DNA of 64,000 nucleotides from NCBI GenBank assembly GCA_039090855.1, contig CM076996.1:46280469-46344468 (forward strand), given 5' to 3'. The translations under genes and the position numbers were made by a program. Source of the stretch: Macrothele yani. Lineage: Eukaryota; Arthropoda; Arachnida; Araneae; Macrothelidae. This document shows, in pieces, positions 32,667 to 43,925 of the stretch; the first letter of the stretch is position 1; every line of letters starts with the position of its first letter. The notes under the pieces were generated by a model that was not told the origin of the DNA, did no database searches, and saw only the letters and a program-made list of their open reading frames with translations.

Positions 32667-33846
32667 ATATTTTTTCTCTGGTTAAAATCTCCGCGCGTTG
32701 GTTTCTTGCTGTATGAGGAGGCCATCAGCCCCACCCTCACTGCCCCCAGCGTCTAGGAGTGGCGGAAGAGGTCAGCCATGTTCTCCTCTTGTGAGGAGAA
32801 AAGTTTTTGTCACACAAGAGGTAAGCTCTCTTCCTTGTTTTTGAGTTCTAGGTTTTATAAGTTCAATGTTTGTACTTTATGTACCTTTTCTCTGTCGTTT
32901 TTTAGCTTTTCAGCTTTTAAGCATTGGTTTGTCTGTTAACATTTATGCGGGTTTTAACTCTTACTTTTCTTTGTAACTTTGAGCGTCTTTTGGGGTACCT
33001 AGGAACAGAAGATGGCTAAGCTTGTTCCTTTTCTATGCGCTGTCTATGCGCTGTTTTTTCAAAGTAGTAAAGTTCTTAATAACTAATTAATTATGCACTT
33101 AAAGCACTGCTGAAATACTTTGTACATATTGCAACTAACTGTTTAAGGTATATAACTTTCACAAAGTTTTCTTTAGTTAATTATTATCTTTAACTTATTC
33201 TCGTTTTCGTGCTGTCATAAGTTGTAGAGTAGGGGGTTTTAGACTCAAGTTTTCTTTCAAAAATCTGTTCGTTATAAATTAACATTTCCTTTTTTAATTG
33301 CAATGTAAAATTTGGATTTCTTTGCATTGTTTTTCAGGTTTAAATTCTCTCTCAAACGAACTTGGAATTTCGTTATAGCTGAAAATCATTTCTATTTATT
33401 ATGTCACTCTCACAGCTTGAGTTCTCTTTTAATCTTCTTCTCTCTGTTTAATAGTAACAGATGAAGAGCATGGGTCGGGCCATGAAGGTTAATGGATGCA
33501 AGCGAAATTGTTAACTAGTGCTAGGTCATGCTACTCTACGGAGGACATGACTTATATATATATTTTTTAAACTATTTTAGGTGGGAATGTTACTTGCATC
33601 TATGGCCTTGCAGAAACCCATTTCCAACTAGGTCTTTGTAGAAGTGAGAAAATGCAGAGTTTTTGCTGGTCCTTGATAAAGCCAAGGCTCAGTATTCTCG
33701 ACACCTTCTACATTCAGTTGTTTTATTTTATTTTTTTATCTTTTCTCCTTTTACTCACACAGGTAGATACATAACCTTTTCTATGTTGTACTAGGTGTGA
33801 GTCAAAATTATATATGTATTTTTTTGCTTAGGTATCTTCTTTATAG
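32667..33846 (+). repeat. Family-A copy A4, right arm of palindrome
   Basis: Reverse complement of 31455-32630 with very few differences, separated from it by a ~36-base loop (32631-32666). On the plus strand it begins with the leader, then the exon-like module at 32778-32820 and an intron-like body. TTGTTTTTCAG at ~33328-33338 is a plausible acceptor, but no coding exon is evident after it. Confidence 0.88.
32778..32820 (+). other. Exon-like module: ATG, 14 codons, GTAAGC donor (copy A4)
   Basis: ATG at 32778 opens MFSSCEEKSFCHTR plus one base, ending at GAG|GTAAGC. Length (43 nt) and splice phase equal those of the A1 module (MFLTRHLSSKCGLE), while residues are mostly different. A leader with matching CC-rich blocks precedes both. 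The pairing is visible; function is inference. Confidence 0.45.
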
Positions 33847-34010
33847 TATATATATATATATATATATATATTTCAGTTTTGCTCTTCAATATATATATAT
33901 ATATATATATATATACTCAAAAGCAGAGTTAAGGACAAAATTTAAAACCGAATTTTAAAAAAAAATTTTAACACACATTCTGAAGATCATGACGCGCAAC
34001 GCAGCAGTGA
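33847..34010. repeat. (TA)n tracts and family-A end fragment A5
   Basis: TA runs flank TTTCAGTTTTGCTCTTCAA again, then 33914-34010 resembles the distal ~100 bp of A1 (AGCAGAGTTAAGGACAAAAT, ATCATGACGCGCAACGCAGC). This fragment has the same orientation as A1-A3 and stops abruptly. Confidence 0.8.
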
Positions 34011-35454
34011 TGAATATCCAGAAATTAAGTTTGTATATATATATAACATTGAACATGACGGGCGTCTCTTGAACTATTCTAACCAAGAAATATCTTCTAT
34101 TGGTACATATTCAAATAAATTGTATAAAACTGAAAGTAGAATTCGAAATAATTGGTTTTCGTATTAAATGAAATTATAAATGAAATTATTTTTCCTATAA
34201 ATTAAAAACTAAAGCTTTAAGAAAGCACACAAACAAACGTAGTTTCAGGTAAAATTAACTTTTGTAGCTTTTGTTTTTCTTTTTGTTACAAACTTTATAA
34301 CAATGTCCAAATTGTCTAAGTCTGTAGCAATTTTGTTTTAATTACTAACGAAAAAAAAAAAAAGTCGTTGTTGTTTCACATTTAATCAGAAGTAACTTTT
34401 CATATTTCTAAGTTTGGAAAACGATCTATCGGCGTAAGCCACTGCTACAGCCAGTAGAAACTTGAAAAGAGGATTTTGTGCACCTTATTGCCGCTATCAA
34501 TTCTCAGGAACAAAAAGGGGGCATTGTAATTTTTTTTTTAAATTACAGAAATTTTTCTTTATCCTTTTTGGATTTCAAGTTCAACAGAAAGAAAAGGAAA
34601 GATGTTTATTTTCAGGCGGTGTAAAAATCCATAAAATCCAAAACAAATTTCGTTTAACTTAACATTGTACACGTGTGCCCCCCCCCCCTACAGTTTTTTT
34701 GAAGCAGCACATGCCCGTAGATAATTTGTTGACTTGTAGGTTGTAAATGCTGAAAATCTCCCGATCAGACCAGAAATACTTTATTTTTTATACTTTTGGT
34801 GTTACCCCCTCCCCCCCCCCGATAGGTTTCGTGAGGCAGCACATGCCCTCAGATAATTAATTGCAGACTTGCAGTTTGTAAATCCTGAAATCTTTTGTTC
34901 AGTTGTAGATCATAAACATTTTTTATAAAGAATTACATTAATAATCGCAATTAAGAAAAGACGAAATTACGGAAACTTGATGTGCTTCAGATAACCAACT
35001 TCCAAGAACGTGGCCACGAAGCGGTCGAAAACGCAATTTTTATACGGCATGTTAAAGTTTTTGTGGCCAGTTCACAGATGGCCAGTTCTCCTACACCCAA
35101 TCAGTGATGGTGCTAACTGAGAAAACATACAAACTGACGTCTACTGTTAAGGGGGAACTCAATTAGCAAAAGGCATTTCCACGGCTCATGCTTAGAGTCT
35201 CGTACAGTGGGGAGAAGGGAACGGTCTAGTACGCTAAGAACTCTTAAAAAGTGGGCCTTCTGCGTTCACAATTCTAGCGAATGCTTTTCAATAGTATCTC
35301 TTGCTAAAAGTTTAATGCGATGTAGTACTTTATCTGTGAGGAAGGGTAGCGGACGGGGGGGGGTCTGTGACAGATACAATTTTTTCACACAGTATTTATT
35401 AGAAGAAAGATACAGGAGATGTGCTTGAATAAATCATCTCAAATGATGTATGAC
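34011..35454. other. AT-rich DNA with a duplicated ~150-bp segment
   Basis: No gene seen. Two diverged copies of a segment lie at about 34678-34780 and 34807-34905: each has a poly(C) run, then GAAGCAGCACATGCCC or GAGGCAGCACATGCCC, AGATAATT, and TTGTAAATGCTGAAA or TTGTAAATCCTGAAA. The remainder is AT-rich and featureless. Confidence 0.5.
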
Positions 35455-36420
35455 AAAAAAAATATTTACAGATGCTTGTAGCTTACGCTACTGCTTATTT
35501 ACACGGTTCTGTACATTGATGATAGTAAAAAAACAGTTAATTACACTCGAGTGTCTGGTGAGGCAACAAAAGTCTCTGACAAAGCAAAGAATACGAACAA
35601 TTCAGCTGGAAGAGCGTTATACAATATTAATTTTGCACAGTATTGATGCAAGGAATAATACAGAATTCGAGCTTGCAGACATAGATTCAAAAGACAGGTG
35701 CTGAGAAATTAACAGAATGTGCAGCTTGCGCTACGTTAATTACAGGATTCTGTGCAACGTTTGCATGACAACAGTTAAGTGCAGTAGAAATCTGGCGAGG
35801 CAATATGAATCTCTGGTAATACAGAGAGTAAAATCAATCCAGAATGATGAGCACTATAGAGTATAAATTTTACACAATATTGATGAAAAAAGTTCTGACC
35901 GAAAGGTGATACATTGTGGGTGACCTGGAAAACCAGGAGGTTGCAGGTGATCAAGGGACAAACATGAAATCGAAAGTTCGAAAGACAGATGATGAAAAAT
36001 TTACAGATGAATGTGGCTCGCGGTACTACATGTTACGTACAACGGTGATATGAAAAATAGTTATATACAATAATTTTCCTGAGAATACAAAAGAAAAATT
36101 AATCTCTGAAAATACAGAGAGAAGACACAACTCATCACAGTGAGTATTGGAGAACACAAATTTACACAGTTGAAAAGTAAAATTACACATTTGAATCAGG
36201 AATTGAAGATAAGAATATACTGTAAAAACGACAAAGTTTACAGATGTCTGTGGTTCGTGAAACGACCTATATACATGATTCTGTACAATGAGAAGTTACA
36301 ATTTATATATATTGGTTTGTCAGAGGTGGTAAACAGAAATAGTCTCTGACATCGCAGAGAGAATACATAATTCAGCAAGATGAGTAATGAAAAACAAAAA
36401 AAATTACACATGAGTTATAC
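35455..36420. repeat. Degenerate ~240-290-bp tandem repeat
   Basis: About four units start with TTACAGATG.(T)TGTGG-like text (near 35465, 35712, 36000, 36236). They share phrases such as GATTCTGTACA, GTCTCTGACA, ACAGAGAGAA and TTACACAGT in the same order. Identity between units is low, suggesting an old array. No ORF runs through it. Confidence 0.55.
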
Positions 36421-36604
36421 ACGAAATGATACATGTGAAGAGGATGATACAATGGCTGCGTTAAGGACTAATCGTAAAATGGTCCACACCATGTGCACTT
36501 CTTTACACTTTTGTTGGCATGGTTATCGACATCATCAACAGGAAAGGAAAGAATAATTCTCTTGAGATATCAAGACCCACCGTTTTATTTCGGTTAATAA
36601 AAAC

Positions 36605-38210
36605 CAAACATGAATTAGGGCAAACGCGAAATAAGGAAATCGCGAATTAGGAAAAACTTGATACGGGCAAACGTGAAATAGGGGAAACGAGATTAGGGGA
36701 AACGAGATTAGGGCAAACGAAATTAGGGTAAATGGGAATTCGGGTAAAAGCGATTTCGGGAAAACGCCATTGGGGTAAACGTGTTTAGGGCAAATGCAAA
36801 TTAGGGGAAACGAGATTTAGGGGAACCGAGATTAGGGGAAACCAAATTAGGGGAAATGAGAATTCGGGTAAAAGCGATTTCGGGGAAACGCCATTGAGGT
36901 AAACGCGTTTAGGGCAAACGGGAATTAGGGGAAACGAGGTTTAGGGGAAACGAGATTAGGGCAAACGAAATGAGGGGAAATGGGAATTCGGGTAAAAGCG
37001 ATTTCGGGGAAACGCCATTGGGGTAAACGTGTTTAGGGCAAAAGTGAATTAGGGGAAATGAGATTTAGGGGAAACGAAGTTAGGGGAAATGGGAATTCGG
37101 GTAAAAGCGATTTCGGGGAAACGCCATTGGGGTAAACGCGTTTAGGGCAAATGCAAATTAGGGGAAACGAGGTTTAGGGGAAACGAGATTAGGGCAAACG
37201 ATATGAGGAGAAATGGGAATTCGGGTAAAAGCGATTTCGGGTAAAAGCGATTTCGGGTAAAAGCGATTTCGGGGAAACGCCATTAGGGTAAACGTGTTTA
37301 GGGCAAACGTGAATTAGGGGAAATGAGATTTAGGGGAAACGAGATTAGGGGAAACGAAATTAGGGGAAATGGGAATTCGGGTAAAAGCGATTTCGGGGAA
37401 ACGCCATTGGGGTAAACGCGTTTAGGGCAAATGCGAATTAGGGCAAACGAGGTTTAGGGGAAACGAGATTAGGGCAAACGAAATGAGCGGAAATGGGAAT
37501 TCGGGTAAAAGCGATTTCGGGGAAACGCCATTGGGGTAAACGTGTTTAGGGCAAATGCGAATTAGGGGAAACGAGATTTAGGGGAACCGAGATTAGGGGA
37601 AAGGAAATTACGGGAAATGGGAATTCGGGTAAAAGCGATTTCGGGGCAACGCTATTGGGGTAAACGTGTTTAGGGCAAATGCAAATTAGGGGAAACGAGA
37701 TTTAGGGGAACCGAGATTAGGGGAAACGAAATTAGGGGAAATGAGAATTCGGGTAAAAGCGATTTCGGGGAAACGCCATTGTGGTAAACGCGTTTAGGGC
37801 AAACGGGAATTAGGGGAAACGAGATTTAGGGGAAACGAGATTAGGGGAAACGAAATTAAGGGAAATGGGAATTCGGGTAAAAGCGATTTCGGGGAAACGC
37901 CATTGGGGTAAACGTGTTTAGGGCAAATGCGAATTAGGGGACACGAGATTTAGGGGAACCGAGATTAGGGGAAAGGAAATTAGGGGAAATGAGAATTCGG
38001 GTAAAATCGATTTCGGGGAAACGCCATTGGGGTAAACGCGTTTAGGGCAAACGGGAATTAGGGGAAACGAGGTTTAGGGGAAACGAGATTAGGGCAAACG
38101 TAATGAGGGGAAATGGGAATTCGGGTAAAAGCGATTTCGGGGAAACGCCATTGGGGTAAACGTGATTAGGGCAAACGGGAATTAGGGGAAATGGATTAGG
38201 GGAAGTGAGG
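36605..38210 (+). repeat. Minisatellite array with ~124-bp higher-order unit, right arm
   Basis: Built of ~15-16-bp submonomers of the form AATTAGGGGAAACGAG. The phrase GGGTAAAAGCGATTTCGG recurs about every 124 bp (near 36735, 36858, 36983, 37097, 37222, 37379, 37503, 37627, 37752, 37877, 38000, 38124), defining about twelve higher-order units of eight submonomers. Local triplication of that phrase occurs near 37215-37270. Units are very similar, so the array is young or homogenised. It is in inverse orientation to 29801-30330. Confidence 0.93.
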
Positions 38211-38450
38211 CTACGCGCTACTTAACGGTTCGCAGTTGTGGTCCGTGTCTTCAACTGTTACTGTTTTACAGCATCTGGAAACTGTATACTTCTTTATGAA
38301 TCACCCTGTACGTGTTTTTTTTAATCTTTACTCACAGAGTTCCCGTTTCGTTTTCTGTTTAGAAGTAAAACAGCGCGCAATCATATTGAATTTTTGGTGA
38401 TATAAATTAGCCAGTTACCCATTCAGGTGTTTAGAAATAAAATAGGGGAC

Positions 38451-38580
38451 GCCGGGGCTCGAACCCGGGTCCCCTCATTCCGGAATAAGTCGCTCTACCA
38501 ATTGAGCTACGCCGACGTTCGTTATCGCTGCTATCTGCCTTTATGTCGTGTGCGTCTTGCTGGGCAGGCACGTCACAAGA
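38451..38580 (-). repeat. tRNA-like dispersed repeat (family T), copy 1
   Basis: On the minus strand TAGCTCAATTGGTAGAGC (box A/D-arm), an anticodon-arm-like hairpin around TTCCGGAA and GGGTTCGAGCCCC (box B/T-arm) lie in tRNA order. The acceptor strands do not pair and the anticodon loop appears one base short, so it is not a functional tRNA gene. The preceding ~60 bases (GCACACGACATAAAGGCAGA and around) are shared with 63615-63740, showing a dispersed repeat, not a lone tRNA. Confidence 0.7.
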
Positions 38581-40194
38581 TATCAGGGCAAATGTAAGCA
38601 TACAGTTACACCACAACGCAAAAAAAAAAAAAACCGCGTGCGAAGAAAAGCAAAAGGTATGCGAACATTTTTTATCACGCTTAACTTCGTCTAACACAAA
38701 GGGAATTTCCTCCATCCGATTTCTAGAATGGTAAATATCATATAATGAATGAAAGGATAAAATGGGAACGAAGCACGCCATTATTTATTATCGTAACATG
38801 TCTATACACGTAAGAATAACACCAAGAAGTCGTTGTGTGGAAACAATATTTACTGAGTTTTAAAGCCGTATTATGTATATTTTGATATGGACTTACAATC
38901 CCAAAATGAAGATAAATTATTTGGGAGCTTCAGAAAACGTTACGCATCAAAAACGGCTGAACTTGGTTTCTTGCCCTCTACAAAGTTAGTTTTACTACTC
39001 AGTATTTGGCGACCCACCGAGTCACTTTATTGGGAAAATTGCGCGAAATTATCACACCTATAAGTGAGAGGTAAAAGCCAATCTAAGGCCTCTGCCATTC
39101 GTATTACGGCATCGGAAAGCGTTGCTCGCAGATCGGGCGAAGTGCAAGATGCTAGTGTGGAAAGCGCTGTTATAGATGGAAAGGTATGATGGCGGTTTAG
39201 GGTAAAAGTTAATGAAAGCTTCATGCCCAATATAACTGGGCTAGATAAAATGATAACGCACAGAAAAATTATGAATTCTATGGCGTGAAATGTACGAAGT
39301 TTACATCAGAGAGAGAAAGTTGCTTATTATTTTAAAGAGATATAGGTATTTCAGGAGCAATAGAAACGGTAAGGTCATTTGCATTTTCGTTCAAGAAATT
39401 ACTTGCTAGATGTTTTTTCTGAAGTCGTGAAGTTACAAAGAGTGAGTAACTATTATTTTCAACAATGACTACTCAAACGTACCTCTTGGCTATAATCCAG
39501 AATGATTACGATACTATGCAGAGCCAGTCTGTTAATGTCGTAGTTTCTGGCAGTTATACATCAGCATTAGATGTCACGGGTTAAGAAACATGTATTTATT
39601 ATAAAAATCTCTGTATCAGTTCCCAAAGAGCAGTGCTTGGATTCCCGTGAATGATTTCATCTTCAAAGTTGGTAAGGTGGGTTCTTACAGCCAGGAACGC
39701 GGTAAGTATATCAGCACTAGACATGATCATGAAAGGGAGCGGACTGACCTTTATTAATCGAATAAGCTAGGTATTTTAACACTTAACTTGAACATCATCC
39801 CAGAAAAACCGTACATATAGAAACACACGGATAATTAAACACTGGAACCAAATTTAACGCACTCTTATTCAGACAAGATTGTTTGGAGTGTCACGACATG
39901 AAAGACTCTTCTATTTGCTGACTTCAGTGCAATTCCCTTTCACATCAATCTAAAATTAAACTAAAGGTTTAAAGTTGAAAGTACTAAGTAAGGGACAAAA
40001 GTAATGAAAATACTCATATTACGATACTACAAGTGATTGTATATTCTTCTGTGGCTTATATGAAGGTATGCACTACCCTACCATTAATATCCTATATTGA
40101 CAGTGAATCCGCTCCTACGAAAGCACCACGTCACACACCCACCTATAAATATGCTCGTAGGGCAATGTTAAGACAACAGCACGACTGTGAATGC
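38581..40194. other. Gene-free region
   Basis: AT-rich, with a poly(A) run near 38621-38633. The small minus frame at 39027-39230 has protein-like composition but no recognisable motif and no support for expression. No repeats shared with the rest of the window were recognised. Confidence 0.45.
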
Positions 40195-41215
40195 AAAATG
40201 CCTCGATCGACAGTTACCTGATTTCCAACGCGAATTGAAAATACGGTGCTACATAAGCAATTGCTCCATACGTGACATTTCAGCCACACAGAAGATCCCT
40301 TGACACACAGTTGATGATATGATATGCATATTCAATCTGATTGGGGCTGAATCTGCCAAGAAAGGACCCCATAAACTCCCTAAGTTAACAGAACGTGACA
40401 GGACAACTATGCAAAGGACTGTCCTCTAAGAACGCAAATCCATATTGCCTCAAATCACGACTATGTAAGACTATTTGGTCTAATGATAGCACCATTACAG
40501 TGCGAAGGACGCTGCTGGACATAGATTACCATGGTCGAACAGCCATCCGCAAGCCGTTAATCACTTCAACTAATGTCTCACGCCGATTAGCGTGGTGTAA
40601 GAAACTTCGATCTTGGACTGCAGATTATTGGAAAACTGTGCTTTGCGCTGAACAGTCACAGTACACAGTCTACTAGTCTGATGGTCTCTCCTGGGTGTGG
40701 AGGATACAGGGGAAAGGACTGTATCGTCCCAAGAATAAAGTTTGGTGGAGGTAGCGAGATGCTATAGAGCTGTTTTTCATGGTTCGGCTTGGCCCATTTG
40801 TCGTTTTAAGCAAAATCATGAATGCTGAGCTCTACTTAGACGCCATGGACAATTATGCACTGCCAACGTTGTGGCAGTACTTTGATGAAGGCGCATACCT
40901 CTATCAGCAGAACAACGCAGTATATCATATAGCTCGCATTATTACAGACTGGTTTGAGGATATGGACATCTAAAAATTAGACTGGCTAACCCAGAGTCCT
41001 GACTTGAGCCCCACAGAGAATCTTTCTGGGACGAATTGGATAGTCGGGTACGAAGGAGAAGATATCGCCAACAAACAAAACTTAACTGGTCCCTGCTTCG
41101 AAGGCCGGTAGGCGGAACATATCGACCGACATTTACAAAAGACTGGTGGAGAGTGTCCCACGAAGACTAGAGGTCATCATAAGGGGCAAAGGTATTACAT
41201 TTTCAGCACACGGTA
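40195..41215 (+). pseudogene. Tc1-like transposase relic (DD34E with D-to-N change)
   Basis: The start MPRSTVT resembles the MPRSSEL start of the transposase at 61.2-62.3 kb. Then RTAIRKPLITSTNVSRRLAWC and LRSWTADYWKTVL precede a damaged first motif (CAEQSQYT). Later LYLDAMDNYALPTLWQYF, YLYQQNNAVYHIARI (second catalytic Asp now Asn) and TQSPDLSPTENL follow, with 34 positions between second acidic site and Glu. The similarity to the 61-kb element suggests an old member of that family. Many stops and no recognisable ends. Confidence 0.75.
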
Positions 41216-41229
41216 TTAAATTTTCTGTA

Positions 41230-43417
41230 AATAAAGATTATTTATATACATGCAGGTCTACAGATATTAATAGTAATGCAGTGTTCTTTGCGGACAAGCT
41301 GTATTATCTCTCGCCTATTTACGATGCGTAAAGCTTTTTAAAGGATCCTTTACACTGATGCGCCTCGGTTCAAACTTCGGATTGCACATGGATGATGCAT
41401 TTGTCCTTTCCTTCCCCGCACCAAAGGAATTGGCCAACCCAACTTCACGTACTCTGGCTTTGTAATCACGCGCGAGATCTTTTTATTCACCAGACGGTGG
41501 GTGATGGGTAACAGCTGGGGTCTGTCCACCTATAGCAGTCTCATCCCCCCAAAAGAAGAGAGCTGCACATGTTTTGTACAGTGCAAATCTGTCCATCTCT
41601 AGAGGCTCTTGTGCATGGCATTGCAAAAATTTCTACTCTATGAGAGAACTTGAAACTACAGCTACAAGAATGGAACACAAATTCATCCAGCCAGGACAGT
41701 AATGTTCAAGACTTCGCATGCAGCTTTATATTTGAATGACGTCTAATATTTCAGGATTTAGGCGCGACCTTTGGAGAGAAGCCACGTATTATTAAGTATT
41801 AAGTTTCATGAAACGCTATCTAGCCATAACATGTTTTATACATGACAATTCCAGCATTTCAACCTCCTGCAAGTATCTGTTGTGTGTGTGTGTGCGGATT
41901 TGTAATGAAGGAACAAAATCAGGACTTGGAGAGCAAAACACAAGACGGTTGCGATTGACACTCATCTCGGGCCATTTTAATTTCTTCCTTTGCACCCTCT
42001 CTCCCTAACTTAAAGTGACCTGTGTCAAGGACGGGAAAGACCCAGTAGCCATGTCTCACAAGACTTGAACTCCGGCCCTCAGCTTGAGAAGTTAAAGTAG
42101 CAATCTATTAAGGGGACCGGTCCCTTTTTTAATCTTCGCATGTTAACCTTATGGGAGGTCTCGATGTACTTAGGTACATGTTTCTCACGATAGACATGGC
42201 CTATCAATTGCAAACTCATGAACTTTCTTAAGGATATTATACTACAACACCTGAACTAGAATTATCGCAATCGGTCAATTAATTAATGTTTTTCATTAAT
42301 TAATCAAAATTTCTGTCGATTTTGCTGACGTTTTCATTAGCAATTGTATTTATTATTTTAATTGAGTACATTATTTAGTCATGATCATAGTTCAGGTGGT
42401 TGTTGACGTATATACAGTAAAGTATAAAAAAAATTTCAAGCCATTATCTTCAGTGGTTTATGAGAAAAATGTTCTTAATGTACAAAACCACAACTTTTCA
42501 GGGGAGGCAAAAAACGAAGAAGACCTGTGACTAGAAGCCTCCACGTCATACTCCTTTTCGTCTGCTTTGCTCAAGTGTCGTATACCATTCGATTCAGCAA
42601 ACTCTGTAGAAAAAAATTGACATAAAATTTTTGTTTTTGCAGCACTGGTCTCCTTAAAAGGAACCCATCCACACACACATTAAATGTCATGCAGATTCGA
42701 TAACCTATCTTGTATATGGTTATAAACCTGCGTCGAAACAAACAAAGCAAGTAAGGGTGAGACATTTAGTGACACAGCATATGTATAAATTTGCAGCTTT
42801 TACGAGTTTTGTTCAGCAGAAAATTGAACACTGAAAACCAACGGAGAGAGGAGGCTGTTTTGAATTTTATTTCGAAAAAAACGAGACTTGCTTTTTTTAT
42901 TGAAACCTTAGTAACATAGTATTATTGGCAGTTTAGAAAAGAAGAATTTTTAGTCTATGTCTCGGCAGTAGACGTACAGACGCCATTTACATGCGACATA
43001 AGCCAGGAAGAAACTGTGATAAGAACAGAAATGCCTTCTACCCTAATGAGATAACAGCTGTTTCCAGTCGTGGGCTGAACCACTTAAAAAGGGCTTTTCT
43101 GGATCTCTTACATGTATGCCCTTGAATCTGGCAGGCTTCCAAATGAAGCTCCTCTAAGCAATAAATGAGGTACGTATTTCCTCGAAATGGGGAATTCAGG
43201 CGCCTGACTCGGAATCGTTATTTCATGAATATGTGACACGCAGGTTTGTGCTTTTGTTGTTAGGAAGACTTAAAATACATTATCGTACATTAAGCGAAGA
43301 GAAAATTCACATCCAGACAACAGGTTTATACATAGCTGAGTAATTTAAATATTTTGAATGAATCAACATCAATTTAATAGGATAAGAACTGCGAAGGATC
43401 GAAACAAATTAACCAAT
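41230..43417. other. Gene-free region
   Basis: No gene or major repeat recognised. A (TG)n run occurs at ~41879-41893. Bases ~42030-42080 contain GACTTGAACTCCGGCCC, weakly reminiscent of a tRNA T-arm in inverse, but nothing else supports a tRNA or SINE there. The minus frame 42458-42765 has no motif. Confidence 0.45.
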
Positions 43418-43810
43418 TATATTTAGTGATACAAATTTTGAAGATGACAATCCGATTTTTGGCGTAAATGTGACAAGGATGGTAAGTCAGATAATATTCG
43501 AAAACTTGAAAATTTTCATCGTCCTGGAGCGAGACTCGAACCCGCGTCTCCCAGAAAACGCCCGGGTATGCTAACCACTACACCACCCAGAACGACCAAG
43601 TTTCAAGTTTCCGATCAATTTAGCATACCCGGGCGTTTCCTGGGATACGCGGATTCGAGTCCCGCTCCAGGACGATGAAAATTTTCAAGTTTTCGAATAT
43701 TATCTGACTTACCATCCTTGTCACATTTACGCCAAAAATCGGATTGTCATCTTCAAAATTTGTATTATATGGCGCAATCCCTTATTTCTTTCATGATATA
43801 TTTAGTGATA
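43418..43810 (+). mobile_element. Palindromic tRNA-headed retroposon with 14-bp TSD
   Basis: TATATTTAGTGATA flanks the element at 43418-43431 and 43797-43810. Left arm 43432-43574 and right arm 43620-43762 are inverted copies of one tRNA-derived sequence; a 35-bp unpaired tail (43763-43796) follows the right arm only. Read outward from the centre each arm has a tRNA-like box A/anticodon-arm region and a box B (GGTTCGAGTCTCGC, or GATTCGAGTCCCGC). The left copy also includes the complete 5' head (GGTGGTGTAGTGGTTAGC), which forms the 45-base 'loop'. So a longer inverted copy is joined head-to-head to a 5'-truncated direct copy. Confidence 0.88.
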
Positions 43811-43925
43811 TTTAAAAAAAAATGAGATTTTTTTTCTAACAAAGCATTTTCTTTCATTTTTCATTTCACTTTTCGTTGTGTAACCTCGCGTTGACCAGTA
43901 TACATGTTTATAGGAACAGTATATA

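Larger units (their letters stand above)
29131..38308. mobile_element. 9.2-kb composite bounded by 31-bp inverted repeats and TA
   Basis: GGTGATTCATAAAGAAGTAT begins at 29134, and its continuation ACAGTTTC follows. The exact reverse complement lies at 38278-38305. With outer bases the inverted repeats reach 31 bp and are flanked by TA (29129-29130, 38309-38310), a mariner-type terminus. Inside, left to right: a truncated mariner-like transposase, a minisatellite array, an RTE fragment, a 2.4-kb palindrome of family-A repeats, unique AT-rich DNA, a degenerate tandem repeat, and a second minisatellite array in opposite orientation. It could be one foldback-like element or two solo ends of related copies. 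Shared array sequence and matching inner array edges favour a single inverted-repeat structure. Confidence 0.6.

Noticed and set aside
36605..38210. CRISPR-like or telomere-like array
   Set aside because: Units are head-to-tail without unique spacers, and the context is a eukaryotic transposon landscape. TTAGGGG occurs only as part of longer 15-16-bp units, not as a TTAGG telomere repeat.
38451..38520. Functional tRNA gene on the minus strand
   Set aside because: D-arm and T-arm boxes are good, but acceptor strands do not pair and the anticodon loop is abnormal. The same segment with flank recurs at 63.6 kb, so it is a dispersed tRNA-derived repeat.
39027..39230. Minus ORF with protein-like composition
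   Set aside because: 67 codons with no recognisable motif and no flanking exon signals; insufficient to call a gene.
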